Position numbers and translations under genes: made by a program
The notes under the pieces: generated by a model
Database searches by the model: none
What the model was told of the DNA's origin: nothing
The model's input: the letters and a program-made list of their open reading frames with translations, nothing else
Part shown: positions 15,256-24,094 of the stretch, piece after piece
How the letters are laid out: the number at the start of each line of letters is the position of its first letter
How positions within the stretch are numbered: position 1 is the first letter of the stretch
NCBI GenBank assembly: GCA_045613385.1
Contig: JAZLAW010000019.1
Span: 1 to 64,000 of the forward strand
Length of the DNA stretch: 64,000 nt
Direction: 5' to 3'
Source: SIG565 sp045613385
Lineage (GTDB): Bacteria; Bacillota; Clostridia; Oscillospirales; Acutalibacteraceae

Positions 15256-16725
15256 ATGAACCGAAGAATGATTTTTTTCGCGACAGGACGAATTTTACAG
15301 GTTGAAGCGTTCTTTCTCGTGCTATCGGGTGCGGTATCTTTATTGTATAAAGAGTGGCGGGTGCTTTTCAGTTTCCTGATTTGTGCGGGAATAGCATTGG
15401 CTTTAGGCACCGCTTCCAGATTTTTTTCAAAGCCTAAAACGCATATAATTTATGCAAAAGAAGGTTTTGTAATAGTTTCTGCCGCTTGGATTTTTATGTC
15501 TTTAATAGGCGCATTGCCCTTTGTTTTCACAAGGGAAATACCATCTTTTGTTGATGCTCTTTTTGAAATGGTGAGTGGTTTTACAACAACAGGAGCTTCT
15601 ATCGTGCCTGATGTGACGGTACTTAGCCGCGGCACACTTTTCTGGCGCAGCTTTTCACACTGGATAGGCGGTATGGGTATTATTGTTTTTGTTGCCGCAG
15701 TTTTGCCAGGTGTGTCCGAAAGACCGATTCATATTCTGCGTGCCGAAATGCCCGGTCCCACAATGGGTAAACTTTCGCCCAGAATTAAAGATACCGCGGT
15801 TATACTTTATCTTATATATATTGTCTTAACTGCATTACTCATTGTACTTCTGTGTTTCGGCGGTATGCCGTTCTTTGAAAGTGTTTTACACGCGTTGGGC
15901 ACGGCAGGCACCGGTGGTTTTGGAATAAAAATAGACAGCATCGCATCATACAGTCCGTATATACAGTGGGTTATCACTATATTTATGATGGTCTTTGCTG
16001 TTAATTTCAACATTTATTTCCTTTTACTTATTAAAAGGTTTAAAACAGTTCTTAAAAGTGAAGAATTACTCACGTTTATTGGAATTATTGTGGTATCAAC
16101 CGCGGCAATTACGGTTAATATTATGCCGATGTATGAGTCTGTGGAAGACAGTATTCGCTATGCGGCATTCCAGGTAGGAACAATTATTTCCACAACAGGT
16201 TACACTACTACCGACTTTAATTTATGGCCACAATTTTCAAAAACAATATTGTTTATTCTTATGCTTATAGGTGGTTGTGCAGGATCAACGGCAGGCGGTA
16301 TAAAAATATCGCGAATTGTTATTATGTTCAAGCGCATAGGAAAAGAAATAAAACATATGATTCACCCGCGCTCTGTGTCAGCCCTTAAGTTTGAAGGGCA
16401 GACGGTTGATGCTGCTACGTCCAAGGGAATTGCGAGTTATTTTCTTATTTATTTTGTATTATTCTTTGTTATATTACTGCTTATATGTCTTGACCCGTTT
16501 AATTTTGGCGGACAGCATAACGTTTTCGAAACCCACATTTCTGCAGTGGCGGCTTGCTTTAATAATGTAGGTCCCGGGCTTGCAGGGGTAGGACCGACCG
16601 CGAGTTATGCCGCATATTCAAACTTTTCAAAGATAGTATTAACTGCCGCTATGTTGCTTGGACGTTTAGAGATTTTTCCGCTTATAATAGCACTTAGTCC
16701 GACATCCTGGTCTAAAAGCAGATAA
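15256..16725 (+). CDS. trkH: Trk potassium uptake system membrane protein TrkH
   Basis: Potassium-translocating subunit of 489 residues with four pore-loop repeats of the TrkH/TrkG/KtrB superfamily. Selectivity-filter regions are visible as SGFTTTGASIV (repeat 1), LGTAGTGGFGI (repeat 2), STTGYTTTDFN (repeat 3) and NNVGPGLAGVG (repeat 4). The HWIGGMGIIVF and GGCAGSTAGGIKISR segments are conserved. GGGGAAA provides the ribosome-binding site after the trkA stop. I see no strong terminator after it. Confidence 0.96.
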   Translation: MNRRMIFFATGRILQVEAFFLVLSGAVSLLYKEWRVLFSFLICAGIALALGTASRFFSKPKTHIIYAKEGFVIVSAAWIFMSLIGALPFVFTREIPSFVDALFEMVSGFTTTGASIVPDVTVLSRGTLFWRSFSHWIGGMGIIVFVAAVLPGVSERPIHILRAEMPGPTMGKLSPRIKDTAVILYLIYIVLTALLIVLLCFGGMPFFESVLHALGTAGTGGFGIKIDSIASYSPYIQWVITIFMMVFAVNFNIYFLLLIKRFKTVLKSEELLTFIGIIVVSTAAITVNIMPMYESVEDSIRYAAFQVGTIISTTGYTTTDFNLWPQFSKTILFILMLIGGCAGSTAGGIKISRIVIMFKRIGKEIKHMIHPRSVSALKFEGQTVDAATSKGIASYFLIYFVLFFVILLLICLDPFNFGGQHNVFETHISAVAACFNNVGPGLAGVGPTASYAAYSNFSKIVLTAAMLLGRLEIFPLIIALSPTSWSKSR

Positions 16726-16750
16726 TATTGATTTTACCAACTGTTTTACA

Positions 16751-16779
16751 TTGACAATTTTTAAATTTTATTGTAGACT
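16751..16779 (+). promoter_or_regulatory. Promoter of the NlpC/P60-like gene
   Basis: TTGACA (16751-16756) and TAGACT (16774-16779) with a 17-base spacer lie 37 bases before the start codon. Confidence 0.6.
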
Positions 16780-16815
16780 TATTTAGAAATATGCGTTTAA
16801 AATTTTGGAGGATAT

Positions 16816-17805
16816 ATGAAGGAAAAAATAACTGCCTTTTTTAAAGAAAATAAAATACTTACCGCGCTTATAGCACTTGTATTGGTGGCGGCCATTGTTG
16901 CAGTAACTATTGTGGTTGCAGGACCTACAGGTGAGCCTACAGGAAACCACGTATCGAGTGAACCTGTAAATTCTCAAATAACATCAAGTGATGCTTCTTC
17001 AGATGAGACACCGTCAAGTGATGCATCATCTTCCGAGTTATCAAGCTCAGGGGAAACATCATCTAAACCGGTAGAGAAACCTGTGTTGACAGATAACTAC
17101 TATGATGAATATAACAAGAAGATGGATATGGATAACAACTTCTTTATGGATTCACTTGAATATACCGGATATAATCTTAAGAAACACCGCGCCGATGGTG
17201 AAATGTGGAACTATATTCTTGCGGCGACAAAACGCGGCAGAGGTTGGCTCTCACAGATAGGATACGACTATGATGGCGGCAGTACAGGATATGAAGTAAA
17301 TGCCGAAGGCAAACCGGATATTGAATATTTCAATAAAGGCGGACTTGTTTGCGCTTCCTATATTTCCTATGTTTACTATAACTATTTAGGAAATGTTGTT
17401 GGTATAGATGTATCAAAAATAGAAAAACCTGAAAATCCAAGACTCGCGCACGACTGGTACAAGGTGGCTCAGAAATGGGTTGAAGACGGTTATTCTAAGG
17501 AGATTAAATATACTGCGCGTTTAAGTGGCGGCCGTATAGCTTTTAAATCTGAAGAAGAGATACCGATTGGTTCTTTGATAGTTTTCCAGGCACTTGACAA
17601 TCAGAACGGTTGGGCAAGACACGTAGCGCTCTATGCCGGATATAAAAACGGTAACCACTGGGTATACCACGTAGGTAACGATAACGGACCGGAATTTTGC
17701 TCTATTGAACGTATGAGTTGTGGTCCGGGCGGACAGTTTATGTTGGGTGTGTACACAACACCGACATATATCACCGAAGGCATTCTTGCAAAGATGGCAG
17801 GTTGA
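16816..17805 (+). CDS. Membrane-anchored NlpC/P60-like cysteine hydrolase
   Basis: A 329-residue protein with an N-terminal anchor helix (16-35), a Ser/Thr/Glu-rich linker (about 45-85) and a C-terminal domain that looks like the papain-like NlpC/P60/CHAP fold. The likely nucleophile is the cysteine in GGLVCASYISYVYYNYLG; the likely histidine lies in WARHVALYAGYKNGNHWVYHVG. These enzymes typically cut cell-wall peptides outside the membrane. The domain assignment rests on the spacing of these motifs and is moderately firm; the substrate is unknown. It has its own promoter, GGAGG 7 bases before the ATG, and its own terminator, so it is a single-gene unit. Confidence 0.8.
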   Translation: MKEKITAFFKENKILTALIALVLVAAIVAVTIVVAGPTGEPTGNHVSSEPVNSQITSSDASSDETPSSDASSSELSSSGETSSKPVEKPVLTDNYYDEYNKKMDMDNNFFMDSLEYTGYNLKKHRADGEMWNYILAATKRGRGWLSQIGYDYDGGSTGYEVNAEGKPDIEYFNKGGLVCASYISYVYYNYLGNVVGIDVSKIEKPENPRLAHDWYKVAQKWVEDGYSKEIKYTARLSGGRIAFKSEEEIPIGSLIVFQALDNQNGWARHVALYAGYKNGNHWVYHVGNDNGPEFCSIERMSCGPGGQFMLGVYTTPTYITEGILAKMAG

Positions 17806-17807
17806 TA

Positions 17808-17835
17808 AAAAATCGCACCCGTTGGTGCGATTTTT
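17808..17835 (+). terminator. Rho-independent terminator
   Basis: Stem AAAAATCGCACC / GGTGCGATTTTT with loop CGTT and a T-run, just after the NlpC/P60-like gene. Confidence 0.9.
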
Positions 17836-17836
17836 C

Positions 17837-17865
17837 TTTACATATTAATAGAAAAACAATATAAT
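17837..17865 (+). promoter_or_regulatory. Promoter of apgM
   Basis: TTTACA (17837-17842) and TATAAT (17860-17865) with a 17-base spacer. Confidence 0.7.
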
Positions 17866-17886
17866 ATTTTTCAGGAGTTGATAAAA

Positions 17887-19095
17887 ATGAAATATCTCGT
17901 AATACTTTGTGACGGTATGGCAGACGTCTCCGATAAAAAATTCTTAGATGGAAAAACACCGATGGAAGCCGCCTTTAAACCAAATATGGATGAATTATGT
18001 CGCGTTTCCGAAATTGGACTTTGTAAGACCGTGGCCGAGGGACTTAAACCAGGTAGCGATGTTGCCAATTTAACAGTAATGGGTTATGACCCTGCGGTTT
18101 GCTATACGGGCCGTTCTCCGCTCGAAGCGGCAAGTATCGGCGTAGAACTTAAAGATACCGATGTTGCGCTCCGCACCAATATTGTTACTCTCTCAGATGA
18201 AGAAAACTATCAGGATAAAACAATGGTAGACTACTGCGCAGGGGATATTTCAACCGAAGAAGCCCGAGAAATTATTAAGACAGTTGACGAAAAGTTAGGT
18301 AGCGATATTTATAAGTTCTATTCAGGTGTTGCTTACCGCCATTGTTTAGTGGTGAAAAACGGCACAACTGAGCTTGGTGAGATGACACCGCCGCACGATA
18401 TAAGCGGTAGGGTTGTAGGTGAGTATTTAAGCAAAGCCGAAAACGCAAAACCATTAATTAAACTTATGAAGAAAAGTTATGATATATTAAAAGACCACCC
18501 CGTAAATAAAGCGCGTATAGCGAAGGGTGAAAGACCTGCTAACTCAATTTGGCTTTGGGGCGAAGGCAGAAAGCCGCAACTTGAAAACTTCTACCTGAAA
18601 AATGGGGTAAAGGGCGCAGTAATTTCGGCGGTTGATTTGCTTAAGGGCATAGGCAAATGCGCTGATATGGATGTAATAGATGTATGCGGTGCTACGGGGT
18701 ATATAGATACTAATTTTGCAGGTAAAGTAGAAGCTGCAAAAAAAGCATTTAGGGAAAATGATTTAGTATATCTTCACTTTGAAGCACCTGATGAATGCGG
18801 ACACCGCGGCGAAGCTGAAAATAAGGTAAGAGCTATTGAAATTATTGATAAAGTGGTAGTCGGCCCAATGAAAGAGTTTTTGGAAGGGTTGGATGACTTC
18901 AGAATACTTATTATGCCCGACCATCCAACACCGCTTAACACTAAAACCCACTCATCCGCACCTGTTCCGTATTTGATATACGATAGTAATAAAAAACTTG
19001 TCGGCGCCGATAAATTTACAGAAAAAACTGCAGAAAACAGCGGAATATTTGTAGAACACGGCCCAGATATTATGAAAAAACTTATAGGTGGATAA
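17887..19095 (+). CDS. apgM: Archaeal-type 2,3-bisphosphoglycerate-independent phosphoglycerate mutase
   Basis: Interconverts 3- and 2-phosphoglycerate in glycolysis/gluconeogenesis. The 402-residue protein belongs to the ApgM branch of the alkaline-phosphatase superfamily: LVILCDGMAD supplies the first metal ligand and GSDVANLTVMGYDP the catalytic serine. HFEAPDECGHRGE and LIMPDHPTP supply further metal ligands. Some relatives act as phosphoglycerate mutase in homoserine-type pathways, so the role in central carbon flow is likely but not certain. AGGAG lies 9 bases before the ATG at 17887; a TTG three codons earlier sits too close to it. Confidence 0.93.
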   Translation: MKYLVILCDGMADVSDKKFLDGKTPMEAAFKPNMDELCRVSEIGLCKTVAEGLKPGSDVANLTVMGYDPAVCYTGRSPLEAASIGVELKDTDVALRTNIVTLSDEENYQDKTMVDYCAGDISTEEAREIIKTVDEKLGSDIYKFYSGVAYRHCLVVKNGTTELGEMTPPHDISGRVVGEYLSKAENAKPLIKLMKKSYDILKDHPVNKARIAKGERPANSIWLWGEGRKPQLENFYLKNGVKGAVISAVDLLKGIGKCADMDVIDVCGATGYIDTNFAGKVEAAKKAFRENDLVYLHFEAPDECGHRGEAENKVRAIEIIDKVVVGPMKEFLEGLDDFRILIMPDHPTPLNTKTHSSAPVPYLIYDSNKKLVGADKFTEKTAENSGIFVEHGPDIMKKLIGG

Positions 19096-19098
19096 GGC

Positions 19099-19380
19099 AT
19101 GAATAAGTTCCAGAAAAGTGAAGCCGAAAAAGAAAAAATACGGCAGCACTTTAAAAAAGAAAAAAGAAAAACCGCAATTATTTTCTGGTCGTGCGATATA
19201 GCGGCAGTTATAGTTTCTTACATACTTACAAATGTTTTTTTCAGAGAAAAGTTTTTACAGTGGTTTTTAATTTCACTTCTTTTTATTGTGGTTTTCCCTA
19301 TAACTCAATATTCTAAAAAGTTAAAGGAATTAAGACGTACGGAAGAGCAACAGATAAAATTCACACAACAGGATATTTAA
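19099..19380 (+). CDS. Small membrane protein of unknown function
   Basis: A 93-residue protein I cannot assign to a family. It has a basic, coiled N-terminus (residues 1-25, rich in K/E), two hydrophobic segments (about 26-44 and 50-67) and a charged tail. Its ATG lies three bases after the apgM stop and a terminator follows directly, so it is the second gene of the apgM transcript. AGG lies 5 bases upstream of the start, giving a modest ribosome-binding site. Confidence 0.7.
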   Translation: MNKFQKSEAEKEKIRQHFKKEKRKTAIIFWSCDIAAVIVSYILTNVFFREKFLQWFLISLLFIVVFPITQYSKKLKELRRTEEQQIKFTQQDI

Positions 19381-19409
19381 AAAAAGCACCGATTTATCGG
19401 TGCTTTTTT
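19381..19409 (+). terminator. Rho-independent terminator
   Basis: AAAAAGCACCGAT / ATCGGTGCTTTTT stem with a 2-base central gap and a T-run closes the apgM unit. Confidence 0.9.
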
Positions 19410-19410
19410 A

Positions 19411-19439
19411 TTGACAAAATAATAACAAAATGCTATAAT
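19411..19439 (+). promoter_or_regulatory. Full-consensus promoter of the crp-like/ABC transporter operon
   Basis: TTGACA (19411-19416), 17-base spacer, TATAAT (19434-19439): a perfect sigma-A promoter. The next feature is a palindrome at the expected start of transcription, so the promoter is probably repressed when the regulator is bound. Confidence 0.9.
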
Positions 19440-19448
19440 ATAGAAAAC

Positions 19449-19464
19449 TGTTCCAAACAGAACA
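19449..19464 (+). promoter_or_regulatory. Palindromic operator candidate TGTTC-N6-GAACA
   Basis: A perfect 5+5 inverted repeat with a 6-base centre begins 10 bases after the -10 box. It has the size and symmetry of a Crp/Fnr-family site (two 5-base half sites, 16 bases in all). Binding there would block the promoter. Autoregulation by the Crp-like protein encoded 17 bases downstream is inferred. Confidence 0.6.
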
Positions 19465-19480
19465 CTTTTTGGGGGAAAAG

Positions 19481-20092
19481 ATGTATAATTTTGAAGATAC
19501 GTTTTTATTTTTTGGTTTAAGCCAGGAAGAAAAAACGCAGGTTGTAAAAATGTTACCGCCGCCCAACAATTATAAGCGTTCACAATGTGTTTATAATGCC
19601 GAAATCTATGAAAAGGCACTGGGTGTAGTGCTTGAGGGCTCAGTTGCGGCAAAATCGGGCAAGGTGATAAAAAGGCGTTTTAGCGCGGGAGATATTTTCG
19701 GCGCGGCGACAATTTTTACAGATGCTACAGGATATGTAAGCGAGATTGTTGCACTTACCGACTGTGTTATTCAGTTGATACCCGAAGCGGTGCTTAAAGG
19801 CATTTTTGCGGCGCATCCTGAAACGGCGGTCAACTACATAAAATTTCTTACCGAAAAGGTGCGGTTTTTAAACCGCAAGATTTCGCAGTTTTCGGCTCCG
19901 AGTGCCTGTGAAAAATTATATAGTTTTTTAAGGGACTCTGCTGACACGGATGGTTTCGTGAATGTTGCGAGTATGAGCAGTTTAGCCAAACAAACGGGAA
20001 TGGGCAGAACAAGTCTGTACCGTTGTTTAGATGAACTCGAGCAGTTAAAAATGGTCGAGCGAAATAATACTATTATAAGGGTGATAAAATAA
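19481..20092 (+). CDS. Crp/Fnr family transcriptional regulator
   Basis: A 203-residue regulator with an N-terminal cyclic-nucleotide-binding-type beta barrel (about 15-120; RRFSAGDIFGAATIF in the middle) and a C-terminal winged helix (about 145-200) with SSLAKQTGMGRTSLYRCLDELEQL as the recognition region. There is no Fnr-type N-terminal cysteine cluster, so its effector is not an iron-sulfur cluster of that kind. The start is the ATG after GGGGG(AAAAG). It overlaps the next gene (TAATG) and heads an operon with an ABC importer, which it presumably controls. Confidence 0.9.
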   Translation: MYNFEDTFLFFGLSQEEKTQVVKMLPPPNNYKRSQCVYNAEIYEKALGVVLEGSVAAKSGKVIKRRFSAGDIFGAATIFTDATGYVSEIVALTDCVIQLIPEAVLKGIFAAHPETAVNYIKFLTEKVRFLNRKISQFSAPSACEKLYSFLRDSADTDGFVNVASMSSLAKQTGMGRTSLYRCLDELEQLKMVERNNTIIRVIK

Positions 20093-21063
20093 TGAAAAAG
20101 TTATTGAGTTTATTTTTGATTTTGGCTATGGTTTTAACGTTCGCGTCGTGCGGTAAAGCAGAACCGACGGTTAAAACAAATGTGTTTATGATTTCGGGAC
20201 CTACAGGTGTTGGCGCAGTGAACCTTATGAACGCCGATGAAAATGGCACAGCAAAAGGTGACTATGAGTTTACGGTGGTAGCAAGTCCTACAGAAATAGT
20301 ATCAAAAATATCCAACAAGGAAGCCGATATTGCCGCAGTTGCCACCAATATGGCGTCTACCATTTATAATAAAACAAATGGCGGCGTGACTGTTCTTGCG
20401 GTCAACACTCTTGGTGTGCTTAATGTTATTACAAATAAAGGCACCGAAATTACAAGCCTTGCAGAACTTAAGGGTAAAAAGGTTTACACAACGGGTCAGG
20501 GTGCAAATCCTGAGTATGTAATCGATTATTTACTTACCAAAAACGGAATTAATCCCGATATCGATGTTGATTTGCAGTTCAAAGCTGAAGGCACAGAACT
20601 TGTAACCGTATGGGCAACCGAGCCGGATTCCATAATCATCGCTCCCCAGCCGGTTGCAACTTCTGTTTTAAATAAATACGAAGGTTCAAAACTTGCCATT
20701 GATTTAACTGATGAATGGGAAAAAACCGGAGATAACTCTGCTCTTATGATGGGCTGCGTAATTGTAAGAAATGAATTTTTAGCCGAAAATAAGGCTGCCG
20801 TTCAACTGTTTTTAGAAGAATACAAAGCTTCGATTGAAAAGGTAAGCAGTGATATCGAAACTACCGCCACACTCTGCGAAAAATACGGAATTATACCCAA
20901 AGCCGCCATCGCTAAAAAAGCAATTCCCAACTGCAACATATGTTTTGTAACCGGCAACGAAATGAAGACAAAACTTTCGGGATATTTATCTGTTCTTATG
21001 AATGCCGATAAAAAATCGGTTGGCGGAAAATTACCGGATGACAATTTCTATTATGTCGGCTAA
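20092..21063 (+). CDS. NitT/TauT-type ABC transporter substrate-binding lipoprotein
   Basis: Extracellular solute-binding lipoprotein of 323 residues. The signal peptide ends in TFASCG (lipobox cysteine). The mature part has the SsuA/THI5-like fold: MISGPTGVGAVNLM, ADIAAVATNMASTIYN, LAELKGKKVYTTGQGANPEY and EPDSIIIAPQPVATSVL. Family members bind nitrate, sulfonates, taurine, pyrimidine precursors or other small anions; the ligand cannot be read from sequence. It is translationally coupled to the Crp-like regulator upstream. Confidence 0.92.
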   Translation: MKKLLSLFLILAMVLTFASCGKAEPTVKTNVFMISGPTGVGAVNLMNADENGTAKGDYEFTVVASPTEIVSKISNKEADIAAVATNMASTIYNKTNGGVTVLAVNTLGVLNVITNKGTEITSLAELKGKKVYTTGQGANPEYVIDYLLTKNGINPDIDVDLQFKAEGTELVTVWATEPDSIIIAPQPVATSVLNKYEGSKLAIDLTDEWEKTGDNSALMMGCVIVRNEFLAENKAAVQLFLEEYKASIEKVSSDIETTATLCEKYGIIPKAAIAKKAIPNCNICFVTGNEMKTKLSGYLSVLMNADKKSVGGKLPDDNFYYVG

Positions 21064-21796
21064 GGTAAAAAAAGCGGCGAGAACAACCTGCGCGGTAATA
21101 TTTTGGGTTGCGGTGTGGCAAATACTGGCAAGTATTATGAACCGGAGACTAATGCTTAAAATACCGCTACCGATAGAGACAGTACGGGCATTTGTTGATT
21201 ACTGCGGGGATATATTATTCTGGAAATCGGTTGGCGCATCGCTTTTGCATATAACACTCGGCTTTGTCTCGGCGGTTATAATAGGCTCTGTTTTTGGTAT
21301 GCTATCGGGCAACAGTTCCTTTTTCAAAACGGCAGCGGCGCCCATTATACACCTTATACGGTCTGTGCCGGTTGCGGCATTTATAATACTTGCGTGGCTC
21401 TGGGTACCTAATGCAGTACTCCCCTCGTTTATTTCATTTTTAATGGTTTTTCCGATAGTGTTTACCCATATTGAAACAGGTCTTTTGTCGGTTGATGCAA
21501 AGCTTATCGAAATGGGTAAAGTTTTCGGTATGAGCCGAATGGATATTGTAAAGCATATAAAAATGCCGACTGTTTTGCCGCAACTGAGAGTAGCTTGTAT
21601 TTCGGGACTTGGCTTTGCCTGGAAATCGGGTGTTGCGGCCGAAGTAATATGTAATCCTACCGGTAGTATAGGAGCTTTATTGTCTACGGCAAAAACAACA
21701 ATCGATTATCCGAGAGTGTTTGCGATAATTTTAACCATCGTTATATTTAGCCTTGTTCTTGAAAATATAATAAAACTTTTGTGGAGGGAAAGATAA
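21053..21796 (+). CDS. ABC transporter permease (NitT/TauT family)
   Basis: Membrane subunit of 247 residues with about six helices and the BPD_transp_1 domain. The EAA loop that contacts the ATPase is seen as EMGKVFGMSRMDIVKHIKMPTVLPQL. I use the ATG at 21053, which overlaps the end of the binding-protein gene by 11 bases; an ATG at 21038 is possible. The C-terminal part shows AAEVICNPTGSIGALLSTAK, typical of SsuC/TauC-like permeases. Confidence 0.92.
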   Translation: MSAKVKKAARTTCAVIFWVAVWQILASIMNRRLMLKIPLPIETVRAFVDYCGDILFWKSVGASLLHITLGFVSAVIIGSVFGMLSGNSSFFKTAAAPIIHLIRSVPVAAFIILAWLWVPNAVLPSFISFLMVFPIVFTHIETGLLSVDAKLIEMGKVFGMSRMDIVKHIKMPTVLPQLRVACISGLGFAWKSGVAAEVICNPTGSIGALLSTAKTTIDYPRVFAIILTIVIFSLVLENIIKLLWRER

Positions 21797-22354
21797 ATGA
21801 TAGAGTTTAATTCTGTTAGCTTTTCCTATGGCAAAAGAATGGTGCTTAGAGATTTTAGTATAGAAATTGCAAACGGGGAACACATCTGCCTTTTTGGTAA
21901 ATCCGGAGTTGGAAAAACCACGGTCCTTAGACTTATTATGGGCTTGGAAAAGGCAAGTTCCGGCAATATCAGCGGTCTTGAAGGCAAAAAAATCTCGGCG
22001 GTTTTCCAGGAAGACAGATTGCTTCCGTTTAAAACGGTTATAGAAAACCTGATGCTTTTCGGCACCGAAGAAAAAGCAACGGAAATTCTGAAGGCGCTTG
22101 GCATTTATGATGCTAAGAATCTTTACCCCGCCGCGTTAAGTGGCGGTATGGCGCGTCGCGTAGCCATAGCTCGTGCACTTATGCTTGATGCAGATATTTA
22201 CATATTCGATGAAATTTTTAATGGCATTGATGATGATAATGTAAAAAAGACCGCCGAATATATAAGTGAGCGGGTTGTCGGTAAAACGTTTATTATGGTA
22301 TCTCATAATAAACGCGATGCTTTACTTCTCGGCGCAAAAGAAGTACTAATGTAA
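21797..22354 (+). CDS. ABC transporter ATP-binding protein (short form)
   Basis: ATPase of the importer, 185 residues, shorter than the roughly 240-260 usual for this family. All catalytic elements are present: Walker A GKSGVGKTT, Q-loop in VFQEDRLLPF, signature LSGGMARRVAIARAL, Walker B ADIYIFDEIF and the switch histidine in MVSHNKRDAL. The missing part is the C-terminal extension and a shortened helical region, so it should still be active. Its ATG directly follows the permease stop. A strong terminator with a UUCG loop closes the operon. Confidence 0.92.
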   Translation: MIEFNSVSFSYGKRMVLRDFSIEIANGEHICLFGKSGVGKTTVLRLIMGLEKASSGNISGLEGKKISAVFQEDRLLPFKTVIENLMLFGTEEKATEILKALGIYDAKNLYPAALSGGMARRVAIARALMLDADIYIFDEIFNGIDDDNVKKTAEYISERVVGKTFIMVSHNKRDALLLGAKEVLM

Positions 22355-22387
22355 AAAACTCTGTACCGTTCGCGGTACAGAGTTTTT
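22354..22387 (+). terminator. Rho-independent terminator with C(UUCG)G loop
   Basis: Fifteen-bp stem AAAAACTCTGTACCG, loop TTCG, its complement, then a T-rich tail. It ends the ABC transporter operon. Confidence 0.92.
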
Positions 22388-22396
22388 CTTTTCTGC

Positions 22397-22424
22397 TTGA
22401 ATAAATATTTTAAAGTGGTATAAT
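22397..22424 (+). promoter_or_regulatory. Promoter of the holA operon
   Basis: TTGAAT (22397-22402), 16-base spacer, TATAAT (22419-22424), 16 bases before the first possible start codon. Confidence 0.7.
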
Positions 22425-22440
22425 GAGTATATGAAAGGAT

Positions 22441-23508
22441 GTGTTTGGGGTGTCGATTTGTTATGAAAATATGCTTAAAAACAGTTTGGCAAATGGCAAC
22501 TTGCTGAACGCATATTTTATATTTGGAAACGATGCTTATTTAAAAAAACAGTATGTAGATAAAATAATAGATAAAACGGTTGACAGGAATGATATTTTTA
22601 ACTTTGTGTCATTTACCAATGAAGCCGATTTGCAGGAAATTTATGATGCGGTAGAACAATTTCCTATGATGAGTGAGAAAAAATGCGTTCTCATTACCGA
22701 TTATGATTTTGAACACGCAACCAAGAGTGATTTCGAAAAGCTAATAGATATTTTATCGAATGTTCCCACCACCTGTGTGGTAATATTCTGGTGCAACAAT
22801 ATAGAGTTTGAGTTTAAAAAGAAGACACTTGCGCAGAAAATTGCCGCGGCAGTAGAAAAAAGCGGTGGTATGGCAGTACAAATCGACCATAGAACCATAG
22901 CAGAACTTAAGCGTATGTTGGAAAAAGGCGCTGAGAAACGGGGTTGTACTTTTGAAAACGGCGCGGCAGAGTATCTGATAGAAATGAGTTCGGATGATAT
23001 AAATCTTTTAACCGGCGAACTCGAAAAACTTTGCGCTTATGTAGGCGGCGGAACAATAAACAGAGATGTCATCGATAAAGTTTCGGTGAAATCATATGAC
23101 GCATCGATATATAATTTATCGAAAGAAATTTTCGCTCAAAATATTACGGGTGTTATGCAATTATTGGATGAACTTTTCTTTCTGCGTGTTGATGCTACGC
23201 CCATTCTCCATAGTATTTTTTCAACGTTTATTGATGCATATAGAGTGTATATCGGCAAAACGGCAGGTGTGCCTATACCCACAGTAGCTAAAGATTTTGG
23301 CTACGGTAAAAGGGAATTTGTTTTAACAAAATTACCGGTGGGCACTAAAAAACTCGATGAAAAAAGGTTTAGATTGTGCTTTAATGCGCTTGTAAATGCA
23401 GATGCCGCTCTTAAAAGTTTTTCTTCAAATGAACGTACAGTTCTCGAAGAATTGGCAGTAAGACTTATCTATATTATTTCTCGGGGTGAAGACATTGCTG
23501 AGAATTGA
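22441..23508 (+). CDS. holA: DNA polymerase III delta subunit
   Basis: Clamp-loader delta subunit that opens the beta sliding clamp. The 355-residue protein begins with LLNAYFIFGNDAYLKKQYVDKI, the degenerate nucleotide-binding region of HolA. AEYLIEMSSDDINLLTGELEKLCAYVG in the middle and the C-terminal collar domain (about 215-345) are also typical. The start is a GTG, either at 22441 or at 22450; AAAGGA at 22434-22439 fits the second better. It overlaps the downstream Toprim gene by 23 bases. Confidence 0.92.
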   Translation: MFGVSICYENMLKNSLANGNLLNAYFIFGNDAYLKKQYVDKIIDKTVDRNDIFNFVSFTNEADLQEIYDAVEQFPMMSEKKCVLITDYDFEHATKSDFEKLIDILSNVPTTCVVIFWCNNIEFEFKKKTLAQKIAAAVEKSGGMAVQIDHRTIAELKRMLEKGAEKRGCTFENGAAEYLIEMSSDDINLLTGELEKLCAYVGGGTINRDVIDKVSVKSYDASIYNLSKEIFAQNITGVMQLLDELFFLRVDATPILHSIFSTFIDAYRVYIGKTAGVPIPTVAKDFGYGKREFVLTKLPVGTKKLDEKRFRLCFNALVNADAALKSFSSNERTVLEELAVRLIYIISRGEDIAEN

Positions 23509-24094
23509 TAAGGCGATAATAGTCGAAGGCAAGTACGACAAAATAAGACTTGAAAATATTATTGATGCATTGATAATTACGACCGATGGTTTTGGTATTT
23601 TTAAAGATAAGGAAAAACAGACGCTCATAAAAACATTGGCAGAGCAAAAAGGAATCATAATACTTACTGACTCTGATAGCGCAGGTAGGGTAATTCGTAT
23701 GCATCTGAAAAGTATTGTTTCGCCCGACTGCATAACACAAGTATATCTCCCTAAAATTTTCGGGAGAGAAAAACGAAAGAGCAAAAAGGGCGCCGAAGGT
23801 CTTTTGGGGGTAGAAGGCACCAAAGATGAAATAATACTTGAAGCTTTTAAAAAATTCGGGATTACAGCATCGCTTACCAATGAAAAACGCAGACTTGTTA
23901 CAAAGGCGGATTTATATGCGTTCTCTCTTTCGGGCAGAGAAAACAGTGAAAAGGCCAGGAAAGAGTTGCTCGAATTTTTAAATTTCCCTATTATGTCGAC
24001 AAATTCATTTTTGGATTTGATTAACTCTTTGTACTCATATGAACAATTTTTGGAGGTGCTAAAAAATTGGCGGCAAGAACAAACCAAAAAATGA
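23486..24094 (+). CDS. Toprim-domain protein, ribonuclease M5-like with DUF4093 C-terminus
   Basis: A 202-residue protein starting with the Toprim signature: AIIVEGKYDKIRLENI (glutamate) and IILTDSDSAGRVIR (DxD). After GAEGLLGVEG comes the DUF4093-type tail. RNase M5 proteins with this layout mature 5S rRNA precursors in Bacillota; this one is probably of that kind but may be a paralogue. The first in-frame GTG (23486) is used; a TTG at 23495 has a better-placed GGGGTGAA. It overlaps holA and the WYL regulator, so all are one transcript. Confidence 0.8.
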   Translation: MKTLLRIDKAIIVEGKYDKIRLENIIDALIITTDGFGIFKDKEKQTLIKTLAEQKGIIILTDSDSAGRVIRMHLKSIVSPDCITQVYLPKIFGREKRKSKKGAEGLLGVEGTKDEIILEAFKKFGITASLTNEKRRLVTKADLYAFSLSGRENSEKARKELLEFLNFPIMSTNSFLDLINSLYSYEQFLEVLKNWRQEQTKK

